64,000 nt of DNA from Chitinophaga horti (GTDB lineage Bacteria; Bacteroidota; Bacteroidia; Chitinophagales; Chitinophagaceae), in contig NZ_CP107006.1 of assembly GCF_022867795.2 (NCBI RefSeq), positions 3,410,001 to 3,474,000 of the forward strand, in the 5' to 3' direction. Positions within the stretch are counted from its first letter, which is position 1, and each line of letters begins with the position of its first letter. Positions 46,330 to 54,156 of this stretch are shown here, one piece after another. Position numbers and translations under genes: made by a program. The notes below the pieces were generated by a model. It was not told the DNA's origin, did no database searches, and saw only the letters and a program-made list of their open reading frames with translations.

Positions 46330-46875
46330 TCAGGACTTAGGTACTACTCTCGCAGGATTCCCTACCACGGTCGCGCCCGCAGGAACATTTTTAGTGACCA
46401 CACTGCCCGCGCCGATAATCGCATCATCCCCTACAGTTATACCGGGCATTAATAACGCCCCACCACCAATCCACACATTTTTACCAATATGGATCGCTTT
46501 ACCCGATTCCAGTCCGGCTTTACGCTGCTCAGGATCGCGCGGGTGATCGGCGGTGAGTATTTGTACACCAGGACCGATCTGTGTCATATCACCGATGTGT
46601 ACGGGCATTACGTCCAGGATAATGCAATTGAAGTTCATAACCACACCATCTCCCAACAAAATATTATAGCCATAATCGCAATGGAACGGCGGACGGATAT
46701 TTACCTGCTCGCCTACTTTGCCTAAACCTTCCTTCAGTAATGCCTCACGTTCTTCGGGGGCTGACTGGTTGTAACGGATCATCCACCGGGCATTGGCGAG
46801 GCTATCGGCCTGTAACTCGGGCGAACCGGCGTTGTATAACTCGCCGGCCAGCATCTTTTCTTTCTCTGTGCGCAT
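46330..46875 (-). CDS. Sugar O-acetyltransferase (maltose/galactoside type)
   Basis: 181 residues. N-terminal helical Mac domain (EKEKMLAGELYNAGSPEL, about 3-20), then the left-handed parallel beta-helix made of hexapeptide repeats (about 65-175: ILLGDGVVMNFNCIILD, VHIGDMTQIGPGVQI, IHIGKNVWIGGGALLMPG, VGDDAIIGAGSVVTKNVP). The catalytic His lies in TADHP (about 110). It transfers an acetyl group from acetyl-CoA to the hydroxyl of a small sugar. Cytoplasmic trimer by family. Complete and of normal length for the LacA/NodL/Maa group; exact sugar unknown. Confidence 0.95.
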   Translation of the reverse strand: MRTEKEKMLAGELYNAGSPELQADSLANARWMIRYNQSAPEEREALLKEGLGKVGEQVNIRPPFHCDYGYNILLGDGVVMNFNCIILDVMPVHIGDMTQIGPGVQILTADHPRDPEQRKAGLESGKAIHIGKNVWIGGGALLMPGITVGDDAIIGAGSVVTKNVPAGATVVGNPARVVPKS

Positions 46876-46983
46876 ATGGTTTCTTTTCTGAAAGATACTT
46901 TAATCAACTGAAACTGAGCCCTTCCGAAGAGGTATAGAAAAATACGATAGGGAATAATTGATTTCGTCCTTATCTTGGACGTT

Positions 46984-47571
46984 ATGTATATTAAAAACCT
47001 GGGGAATCTGAAAGGCTTGGGCTACCATAAACAGCTCGCCTTCGCCTACCTGGCCTGTGAAAGATTATACCCGAATTATGTTCATTTCTCCAATAAAAAT
47101 GCTTTTGGCGACCCGGCCATCCTGAAGGAGGCCATCCAGTTCGTACGCGCTGCCGTATTGGCTAAAAATATCAATCAGACCCAACGCGAACGGTTACTGC
47201 ATATCGTAAACGAACACACGCCGCTGCCGGAAGATTTCGGAACGGCACTGGCTTCGGCCGCACTCGACGCTACTTCGGTTATTTTTCATACACTGGATTT
47301 CATGAGCGACCAAAACGCCGCATCCCTGGAAGATATTTCCAATGCTGCTACCGATAGTGTACATATCTACATACAGGAAAATTTATCGCTCAATTTTCAA
47401 TCGCCCGACTTCGAGAACATCATCCTTCAACACCCGCTGATGTTACAGGAAGTACATATACAGGAAGGCATTATCACCTATCTGAGTAAAATCGGCGAAG
47501 TGGAGGAAGACGACCTGGAAACGCTGATGGCGATGCAGGACAAGGAAGGAAAAGGAAACCTTGGGTTGTAA
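46984..47571 (+). CDS. DUF416 family protein
   Basis: 195 residues from ATG 46984; a TTG three codons earlier is possible. All-helical, no signal peptide. DUF416 features: YHKQLAFAYLACERLYPNYVHFS (about 14-37), GDPAILKEAIQFVRAAVL, LASAALDATSVIFHTLDFM (about 89-107) and a C-terminal acidic helix. Family function is unknown (includes E. coli YjaG). It is the first of three small unknown genes before YwbE and is convergent with the 47608 gene, with no clear terminator in the 36-base gap. Confidence 0.87.
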   Translation: MYIKNLGNLKGLGYHKQLAFAYLACERLYPNYVHFSNKNAFGDPAILKEAIQFVRAAVLAKNINQTQRERLLHIVNEHTPLPEDFGTALASAALDATSVIFHTLDFMSDQNAASLEDISNAATDSVHIYIQENLSLNFQSPDFENIILQHPLMLQEVHIQEGIITYLSKIGEVEEDDLETLMAMQDKEGKGNLGL

Positions 47572-47607
47572 ATACGACCCTTTCCTATGATGTTACAGAA
47601 CGCGCGC

Positions 47608-47910
47608 CTATTCGAATTTAATTTCGCGCATTTCGTTGATCAGCTGCTCTTTGGTAATACGCTCGAATGTTTTCTCCGGGCGCTTTTCCAGCGATTCCAT
47701 GTCTATATGCTCAAACTCTGCGTAATACCGCATATCGTCGGCCGGCAAGGCACTAAAATCTGAATTGGAAATATATACCAGTTTACTCTTACGTACCAAT
47801 CCTACCGCATGTTCATCCTCGTCCCAAAAGCTGGTGGCTGTCCAGAAGTCAGTAGGAAAGGCTTTTTGAATAGCCTCTACTATGTTTAGAATGGCTGTGT
47901 CTTTATTCAT
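47608..47910 (-). CDS. Hypothetical protein, 100 residues
   Basis: Mixed alpha/beta acidic protein without signal peptide. It starts with a helix (ILNIVEAIQKAFPTDFW) and continues with short strands (TSFWDEDEHAVGLVRKSKLVYIS), ending in an amphipathic Lys/Glu-rich helix (ITKEQLINEMREIKF). Codon usage looks like its neighbours. I recognise no family. The size and style fit small immunity-type proteins of Bacteroidota, but no toxin lies next to it, so no function is claimed. Separated from the next minus-strand gene by 73 bases. Confidence 0.65.
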   Translation of the reverse strand: MNKDTAILNIVEAIQKAFPTDFWTATSFWDEDEHAVGLVRKSKLVYISNSDFSALPADDMRYYAEFEHIDMESLEKRPEKTFERITKEQLINEMREIKFE

Positions 47911-47983
47911 ATTGCAATCGGTTTAACTCCGCGGGGAAGTGCCATTTCTTTCCCGGGGGATTCAATTTACGACATCTGGACCG

Positions 47984-48427
47984 TTAAACCTCGCCTTTGC
48001 CACTGAATTTTAGCCGTAAATAAGTAATTTCTACATCTTCCCCGGCATCCAGCTCCTTCCCTGCAACAGTCATGCAGTAGTCGCCGGGTTGTTCGCCGCT
48101 GTTACGGAAGTACAGGAAATAGCAATCCTCATTAGGAACATACTTCTTTTCATACTCCGGGTACAGGCCGAAAAAGTCTGCCAACTCGAGGTCGAACACG
48201 CCCGATAGACTCACCGTCGCAATGCCTTCCGGCTGGTAATCGAACTCCCAGGTGTTGATGTAAAATTCGTTATTACGGATGATCAGCCGCTCGTCCAACT
48301 CTTCCTGCTCGCCTTGCAGTACATTGCCTAACAGCACCACACTGCCGCGGTGTTCTCTCAGGAGGCTGATAAAATCGCTCAGGTTGTGACCATTGAGCAG
48401 AATGTTATTTAACTCATTGAGGGTCAT
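47984..48427 (-). CDS. Hypothetical protein, 147 residues
   Basis: Acidic cytoplasmic protein, no signal peptide or membrane segment. N-terminal helices (LNELNNILLNGHNLSDFISLLREH), then a beta-rich central part (SVVLLGNVLQGEQEE, RLIIRNNEFYINTWEFDYQPEG) and a C-terminal half with DCYFLYFRNSGEQPGDYCMTVAG. The gene is well-formed with normal codon use. I recognise no family. It probably shares a transcript with the 47608 gene downstream on the same strand, 73 bases away. Confidence 0.65.
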   Translation of the reverse strand: MTLNELNNILLNGHNLSDFISLLREHRGSVVLLGNVLQGEQEELDERLIIRNNEFYINTWEFDYQPEGIATVSLSGVFDLELADFFGLYPEYEKKYVPNEDCYFLYFRNSGEQPGDYCMTVAGKELDAGEDVEITYLRLKFSGKGEV

Positions 48428-48548
48428 ATAGGGGATGATTGAATACTAAAAACAGGTTAACGTGAAACAGGGATACCTACAAATTAAATATAATATTTTA
48501 TGGCGGGATGTTATCTTTTTTTAAGCCAGGGGCTACGGCCTTCGCAGG

Positions 48549-48743
48549 TTAACCTTCAATCTGGGCCACACGACCTACCTGACCGTCTTCCAGCCGCACT
48601 TTAATACCGCGGGAATGATAAGGCGCAGAGGTAAGTATATCTTTTACAACACCCGGCGTCAATTTGCCGCTGCGCTGGTCTTTTTTCAGGATGATGGATA
48701 CCTCTAAACCCGGATAAATGTCTTTTCTGTACCTGCCATGCAT
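48549..48743 (-). CDS. ywbE: YwbE family protein
   Basis: 64-residue basic protein matching the YwbE family over its whole length: YRKDIYPGLEVSIILKKDQRSGKLTPGVVKDILT and PYHSRGIKVRLEDGQVGRVAQI. The family is a small SH3-like, OB-like beta-barrel of unknown function, found in many Firmicutes and Bacteroidota. Complete at both ends. It is divergent from the AraC gene, with an 88-base shared upstream region; its 120 bases of downstream sequence hold no gene. Confidence 0.9.
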   Translation of the reverse strand: MHGRYRKDIYPGLEVSIILKKDQRSGKLTPGVVKDILTSAPYHSRGIKVRLEDGQVGRVAQIEG

Positions 48744-48831
48744 AATCTTCTGAATTGATGCGGCAAATGTACTTATTTCTCCAACACGGTAAAACTCACT
48801 ATATTACTCCCAGCAACCAACCATTCAAAAG

Positions 48832-49731
48832 ATGCTTCAGCAAAAACGGAGGGATGGCTTCGACGGACAGAAGCTCATCAGCCTGCCTCCTATCGTGTAT
48901 AATAAGCTGCACCGGGGCGGACTCCCCGTAAGTCGCATTTTCATTAAACATATCGGGTACTTTCCTAAAGCGGCGCATCATTTCCGGGAAAGGAAAAAGG
49001 GCTGCGCCGATAATATCCTGATCTATTGCCTTCGTGGGAAAGGCTGGTATATGCTGGGCAATAAACTGCACCACGTAGGACCGAATCAGTTCATCCACAT
49101 TCCTGCAACCAAACAATATTTACGTTATGGGGCGGATGACGAAGACCCATGGACGATCTACTGGGTGCATTACAGCGGCCCGGAAATGAAGGACTTTAAC
49201 GTCACACTGCGCATCAGCGAAAAGGATGGTCCGCAGGATATTGTGTTTAATGAAAAGGCGATCAACATCTGGCAGGATATGTACCAAAGCCTGGAAATGG
49301 GTTACGGAACAGACAACCTGATGAATGCCAACCTGGCCTTACCACATTTCGTTTCCACTTTCTTATATCCTGAAAAACACAGTCCGGCGCCTGCCAATGA
49401 TACGCCCGACCTGGTGACCGATACTGCTTTGTTCATGCGGGCCCATATCGCATCGAAACTGACCGTGGAGGACTTTGCTGCGCGCCGGCAGTTGTCGCCA
49501 TCTTATTTTGCAGAAAAGTTTAAAAAAGCAACTGGCATGTCTGTCATAGATTACTTCATTCAATTGAAGATCCAGAAGGCATGCCAGTTGTTATATGATC
49601 CGTCGATGAAAATCAAAGACGTGTCGAATGCGGTAGGTTATGAAGATCCGTACTACTTCTCCAGGCTGTTTAAGAAACTGATGGAGATATCGCCGGAACA
49701 ATACCGCACATTGCGGGGCAAACAGCGATAA
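48832..49731 (+). CDS. AraC family transcriptional regulator
   Basis: 299 residues. N-terminal cupin-like sensing domain (about 30-170: YCLRGKGWYMLGNKLHHVGPNQFIHIPATK, DPWTIYWVHYSG). C-terminal double helix-turn-helix (about 200-296: LTVEDFAARRQLSPSYFAEKFKKATG, then IQKACQLLYDPSMKIKDVSNAVGYEDPYYFSRLFKK, with the typical P-EQYR end). The domain order matches one-component sugar sensors of the AraC family. It converges on the minus-strand SusC-SusD-DUF5000-DUF4998 operon, leaving 3 bases, and is the most likely activator of locus D. Ligand unknown. Confidence 0.94.
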   Translation: MLQQKRRDGFDGQKLISLPPIVYNKLHRGGLPVSRIFIKHIGYFPKAAHHFRERKKGCADNILIYCLRGKGWYMLGNKLHHVGPNQFIHIPATKQYLRYGADDEDPWTIYWVHYSGPEMKDFNVTLRISEKDGPQDIVFNEKAINIWQDMYQSLEMGYGTDNLMNANLALPHFVSTFLYPEKHSPAPANDTPDLVTDTALFMRAHIASKLTVEDFAARRQLSPSYFAEKFKKATGMSVIDYFIQLKIQKACQLLYDPSMKIKDVSNAVGYEDPYYFSRLFKKLMEISPEQYRTLRGKQR

Positions 49732-49734
49732 TCG

Positions 49735-50937
49735 CTATTTACGCCAGAACGTTAATTCACTCAGGTTGCTGTAAGCATTGTCGTTACTCGCTACTTTCAC
49801 TACACGGATGCGGATGTAACGCACTGCTGGTAATCCTTCGTCAAATTCCACCTTGTAAGGTGCAATGCCATTATCCGGACGGGTTACTTCCTTGAGCAGC
49901 TTCCAGCCTTTGGCGATGGCTTCCGCCTTCCAGCCAGGGTTGTTGCCCGGCAGCGTCGTCACTGCGTTCGTGAGATTGTCGGTACCCCACACTTCAAACT
50001 GTACAGGGTTGTGATAACCATCTCGACCAGTGATTTCAAAAAGGGCCAGGCCTGGATAGACCCTGCCCATATCAAACGTGAAGTGGTGTGGAAGAGGTCT
50101 GTCGCCATTGCTGTGCCAGATGTTAGGATAACCCTGGGGGCCCACAGAGCCATCCCAAAGGTTATCCAGATCTGTATCGCCACCATACGGATTGGCGTCG
50201 TTCGGCAACCTCACAATGGAGAACAAGCTCTTATCCAGCGGCGCCAGAATGTTTGTTATCGAATCTTCTCCCTTCGCTACGCTGAAGGTATCGATGGCAT
50301 TGGCCACCGGGATGTAAGAAGAGCGATAATACACCGGCGTACCGGACTTATAATCTTCAAGTACGATCGTATTTTCTTCTGCCTTAAGAACACTGTAATG
50401 TGTGGCATCATCATTACCCGTGTAACGGATACGGGTACCCGTGTTGATGGTGTCCGCGTCTTCAAAGAACAGGCGGATACCTTCCGGCACCAGCTCGTAA
50501 GGTTTGGCGGCAACGATGAAACGGTTCGTGAGGCTCGCGCGGTAGCTGTTACCAAACACCTTAATGTTGGCAGCACTCAGCGGAACAGAACGGTGTCCCT
50601 TGTCATCATAAGCATAAATCGTAAAAGAGTAAGTGTATTCGGTTAAGTTCGGTACCAGTACTTCAATTGTATCCGAAGTAGTATGTGCTCCACGGGACAC
50701 CTCCACGGAGTCTTTACCATTATTCCAGAATACCCGGTACTTCATCACAGACGGGTCGGGACCGGGCTTCCATGACAGCTGTATCCGGTAGTTGCCGGGA
50801 GCCGCTGTGAGGCTGTTGGGCAAGCCCGGGTAAACGATTTCCTGGCCATCCAGGTAATCACGGTATTTGTCGGCGTCTTTATCGCAGGCACAAACGGCCA
50901 GCAGTAAAAGGAGCGCGCTTACTATTTTTAGTTTCAT
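49735..50937 (-). CDS. DUF4998 domain lipoprotein with C-terminal F5/8-like domain
   Basis: 400 residues. Lipoprotein signal with VCAC (Cys about 18) followed by DKDADKY, compatible with surface export. DUF4998-type fibronectin-like N-terminal region (about 30-125: DGQEIVYPGLPNSL, YRIQLSWKPGPDPSVMKYRVFW), a linker beta domain, and a discoidin (F5/8 type C)-like C-terminal domain (about 245-400: NLWDGSVGPQGYPNIWHSNGD, HHFTFDMGR, VRYIRIRVVKV). Last gene of locus D. Its domain set says surface glycan or ligand binding alongside the SusCD pair, not catalysis. Confidence 0.88.
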   Translation of the reverse strand: MKLKIVSALLLLLAVCACDKDADKYRDYLDGQEIVYPGLPNSLTAAPGNYRIQLSWKPGPDPSVMKYRVFWNNGKDSVEVSRGAHTTSDTIEVLVPNLTEYTYSFTIYAYDDKGHRSVPLSAANIKVFGNSYRASLTNRFIVAAKPYELVPEGIRLFFEDADTINTGTRIRYTGNDDATHYSVLKAEENTIVLEDYKSGTPVYYRSSYIPVANAIDTFSVAKGEDSITNILAPLDKSLFSIVRLPNDANPYGGDTDLDNLWDGSVGPQGYPNIWHSNGDRPLPHHFTFDMGRVYPGLALFEITGRDGYHNPVQFEVWGTDNLTNAVTTLPGNNPGWKAEAIAKGWKLLKEVTRPDNGIAPYKVEFDEGLPAVRYIRIRVVKVASNDNAYSNLSELTFWRK

Positions 50938-50958
50938 CTGTTAGCGTTTTTAGGATAT

Positions 50959-52203
50959 CTATTTAGTATCACCCCAGAAAGACAATTCCATTACGTGCGC
51001 GAAGTCGGTATTACCCCACGAAGTTTTCACCGCCAGGCGAATGAAACGTACTTTCGGCGCCGTTAAAGGAATATTGAACTCGAAGCCTGCTTTTACCTGC
51101 TCCAGGTCGGCGCTCGTCGTTTGACCAGGCGCGTTACCGGAAATAGGCGGCGGGCAATCGAAGTTGCCAAGGTTTACCCAATCGCCTGCCACATCACCCG
51201 GATTGGAGGTCAGCGGCAGCGGTGCATCCTGCGGCGCAGCTACGTTAGAGCCCCAGAGCGTCCAGGTTTTAGGGTTACCGTGGCCGTACGAGTAGTCATT
51301 ACCGTAAGCTTCTCCCCGCTCCCACAACTTGTAGCGGCTCAGCTTCACGGAAACACCCATATCGAACGTACAGATCTGCAACAACCTGCCTGCGCCGGAT
51401 TGTGTATGCCATCCCGGATCGGTGGTGATGCCGTCCCAAAGACGAGCAGTGTTCCAGCCAAGGCTGGTAGCGCCCAGTGGTGCATCGGTAGGCAAGCGGT
51501 ACTCGCTGAACCTGTTTTTAGGTACCAGGGTTTCGTAAATTGGCTTTAACGTGACAAACTGTGTGTCGGAGATGTTGCCCCAGCGATCGGTGATGTATAC
51601 GCCGAACTTATGTTCTGCAGTATCGAATCCTCTTACACTGAAATTCACAAACTCTGCATCGGTGCGGTTTTGCTCGATCGGCTCCATACGGCCCGAGGTG
51701 CTGTCTTCCGCAATCACGATCACACCGATCATTTGTTTGGTGTGATTCGTAACCGTGATGTTAGCGCCACCAAAGTCTCGCTGGATCTGCACGGTAGCAA
51801 AAGCCTCGAGGTACGGCGGCTTCTCCGGCGATACTTTGATCGTTACCGGGTCAGACTTTACTTCTGCCCTGGTCACGGCCCAAAGGGTTACGTCGTAGTC
51901 GCCTTCTTTCTCAAATCCATCCACAGTAATGGTATCGGAATAGTAAGAAGATTTGGCGCGGCGCACTACTTTATCATTGATCTTATACTCCGCCATTACA
52001 TACAACAGGTTGGATGCTTTAGGCAGTGTGTAAGTAATCACAGACCCGCCGGCGAAGTTAGCTGTGCGCACATTCGTCACCGGGCCGGGCTGGGTGCGGT
52101 TCGTATCCGCTATGTCGTTATAACTCTCCTTCTCCCCGCACGCGGCCAGCAGCAGCGGCAGAAAAGCCAGGATCGCCAGTAATCTGTATTTGAAGATCTG
52201 CAT
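50959..52203 (-). CDS. DUF4959/DUF5126/DUF5000 lipoprotein
   Basis: 414 residues. Lipobox LAAC (Cys22) then GEKESYND. Three beta domains in order: DUF4959-like (about 30-125, PGPVTNVRTANFAGGSVITYTLP), DUF5126-like (about 130-230, VQIQRDFGGANITVTNHTKQ) and a DUF5000 F5/8-like domain (about 255-412, LWDGITTDPGWHTQSG, FDMGVSVKLSRYKLWERGEAYG, APKVRFIRLAVKTSWG). Probable surface-exposed binding protein of the SusCD complex. In related loci this architecture sits directly after SusD, as it does here. Confidence 0.93.
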   Translation of the reverse strand: MQIFKYRLLAILAFLPLLLAACGEKESYNDIADTNRTQPGPVTNVRTANFAGGSVITYTLPKASNLLYVMAEYKINDKVVRRAKSSYYSDTITVDGFEKEGDYDVTLWAVTRAEVKSDPVTIKVSPEKPPYLEAFATVQIQRDFGGANITVTNHTKQMIGVIVIAEDSTSGRMEPIEQNRTDAEFVNFSVRGFDTAEHKFGVYITDRWGNISDTQFVTLKPIYETLVPKNRFSEYRLPTDAPLGATSLGWNTARLWDGITTDPGWHTQSGAGRLLQICTFDMGVSVKLSRYKLWERGEAYGNDYSYGHGNPKTWTLWGSNVAAPQDAPLPLTSNPGDVAGDWVNLGNFDCPPPISGNAPGQTTSADLEQVKAGFEFNIPLTAPKVRFIRLAVKTSWGNTDFAHVMELSFWGDTK

Positions 52204-52219
52204 AGTCTAATCTTAAAAA

Positions 52220-54145
52220 TTACCAATAAGGGTTTTGGATCAGGTTAGGGTTTACTACCAGCTCGTCGTACTTAATCGGCCAGAGGTAATCTTTCAACCC
52301 AAATACCGGCACCACTAATGTTCTTGGACGATAATACGCCTGTGGGTCGGCCTGGTAAATATCCCATCCCTGGATAGGATTGGCCAGAACCTGTTGCATC
52401 ACTTTCCAGCGACGCAAGTCCCAACCTACGCGACCTTCAAAGGCCAGTTCTATCCTGCGCTCCTGCTGGATGATCTGGCGCAAGCCATCTTTCGTATTGG
52501 CTTTGCCAGGGTTGCTGGAGTGCGTTGTCCATGATTGCACGACGCCTTGCAGTCCGGCACGTTCGCGTACCAGGTCGATATATTTATAAGCCTCGGCAGA
52601 CGGTCCGTTTACTTCGTTCAATGCTTCTGCATACAGCAGGTAAAGGCCTGCAAGGCGAATCATCGGAATACGTACAGGCACAGTAATAACCTGTTCACCG
52701 AAAACGCTCTGGTAGTTCACCAGCTTCTGCGGCCAGTAGCCTGTAACATTCACACGGATCTTATCCTTCGGACCAGCTGTAGAACTGGGACCGCGGGCAT
52801 TTACGTAAGCCATTGCTTCCACATTCTCCGTGTAAGCATTACCGAAGTAATTGCTGCCATCGAAGGAGAGGGATGAATAGAAACGCGGTTCGCGGCCGAA
52901 GTGTAATTTGGCGGTCTGATAGCCTTCGTGCATATAATATTTATCGGCAGCGGTAACCGTTTCTACACTGTAGCGGTTACGGAAGTCGAAGCTGCGGTCC
53001 TCATTCAGCGGAACACCATTCTTGGAATAAAACAGTTCGGCCATGAACAGCGGCACGGCAAAGTTGCCAGGCGCGCCACCCAAGTTGGCCACCATTTTAT
53101 CGTCCACACGCGGCATACACATGCCCTGCAGGTTAAATACCGGGTTCAGCGCCCAGATCATTTCCGGGTTCTGCTCCCACTTCTCACCGATCGCGTGGCG
53201 CAGGTCCATTACGGCTTTCAGTGGAGCAGGCAGCGCAGGCAGGTTACCTGGTGCGATGAACTTATACAGTTTTAAACCCGCCATTTCGCTGGCCTCCACG
53301 GCTGCACGACAGGCGTTTAAAGCGGTATCCCATTTAGCGGCAACATATGTTTGCGGGAACAACGGGGCTTCGCCAGGATAAGCAAATCCTGCATAATCCA
53401 CGTTACCGTTAAAAAACGGGCTTGCCTGCGTCATCAACACTTCTGCTTTTACTGATAAGGCGATCAGTTGGGTGATACGTCCCAGGCTTTGCGCGGGGTC
53501 CTGTATTACGAACGGCAGGTCCGGCGCAGCTTCGTCGAGCAGTTGCTTCACGTAGCTGAACACAGTGTCAACCGGTTCGCGCTTCAACCTTACTTCACCT
53601 GCGCCTGCCGTGATAGGCAGGTTTACACGCACTACGGGAATTGGTCCGTACATGCGCAGCAAATGAAAATGGTAATACGCTTTCAGGAATTTCACCTCGG
53701 CTATCCAGCGACGTTTTTCCGAGCTGTTCAGGTCCTTCGGTTTGTCGATGTTCTCCAGGAACAGGTTACAGCGCCTGATGGCCCTGTACAATGGCTGTCC
53801 CAGCGACTCTCCGTTCCAGTAGTTCATTACCGGCTGGTCAGATGTTTGCCTGCCTTGTATGAGGTGGAAACCTGCTTCTGCGGCATCGCTGCCGAGTGTT
53901 GGCTCCTGCAGGTCAGAAGGGAAAAATATTTCTCCCGAAGTAGTAAATGCAGGATCGGCGATTTTGTTACTCATGCTTTGCAGCGTGGAGTAGCAGGTGA
54001 ATAAGTAGTTCTCCGCCTCGTTGCGGTTGCGGAAGGCGTAGTCGATGGTCGCAACGTTATCCGGCGTTACGTCCAGGTAATCCTTGCAGGAACTGCCGGC
54101 TACCACCATCAGCACATATATCAATAGTTGTCTCGAAAATTTCAT
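52220..54145 (-). CDS. RagB/SusD family lipoprotein of locus D
   Basis: 641 residues, the longest SusD of the window. Lipobox GSSC (Cys20) then KDYLDVTPDN, the standard opening. Core region FLKAYYHFHLLRMYGPIPV (about 148-166) and ALSVKAEVLMTQASPFFNG. The C-terminal signature is RQIIQQERRIELAFEGRVGWDLRRW, and the end NPNLIQNPYW is typical. Partner of the SusC starting at 57407, from which it is separated by 11 bases. Confidence 0.95.
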   Translation of the reverse strand: MKFSRQLLIYVLMVVAGSSCKDYLDVTPDNVATIDYAFRNRNEAENYLFTCYSTLQSMSNKIADPAFTTSGEIFFPSDLQEPTLGSDAAEAGFHLIQGRQTSDQPVMNYWNGESLGQPLYRAIRRCNLFLENIDKPKDLNSSEKRRWIAEVKFLKAYYHFHLLRMYGPIPVVRVNLPITAGAGEVRLKREPVDTVFSYVKQLLDEAAPDLPFVIQDPAQSLGRITQLIALSVKAEVLMTQASPFFNGNVDYAGFAYPGEAPLFPQTYVAAKWDTALNACRAAVEASEMAGLKLYKFIAPGNLPALPAPLKAVMDLRHAIGEKWEQNPEMIWALNPVFNLQGMCMPRVDDKMVANLGGAPGNFAVPLFMAELFYSKNGVPLNEDRSFDFRNRYSVETVTAADKYYMHEGYQTAKLHFGREPRFYSSLSFDGSNYFGNAYTENVEAMAYVNARGPSSTAGPKDKIRVNVTGYWPQKLVNYQSVFGEQVITVPVRIPMIRLAGLYLLYAEALNEVNGPSAEAYKYIDLVRERAGLQGVVQSWTTHSSNPGKANTKDGLRQIIQQERRIELAFEGRVGWDLRRWKVMQQVLANPIQGWDIYQADPQAYYRPRTLVVPVFGLKDYLWPIKYDELVVNPNLIQNPYW

Positions 54146-54156
54146 ACCACTTGGTT

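Noticed and set aside
49710-49740. AGCGATAATCGCT palindrome at the AraC / DUF4998 junction as a terminator
   Set aside because: It overlaps the stop codon of araC, has a short AT-rich stem and no T-tract; it may be chance.
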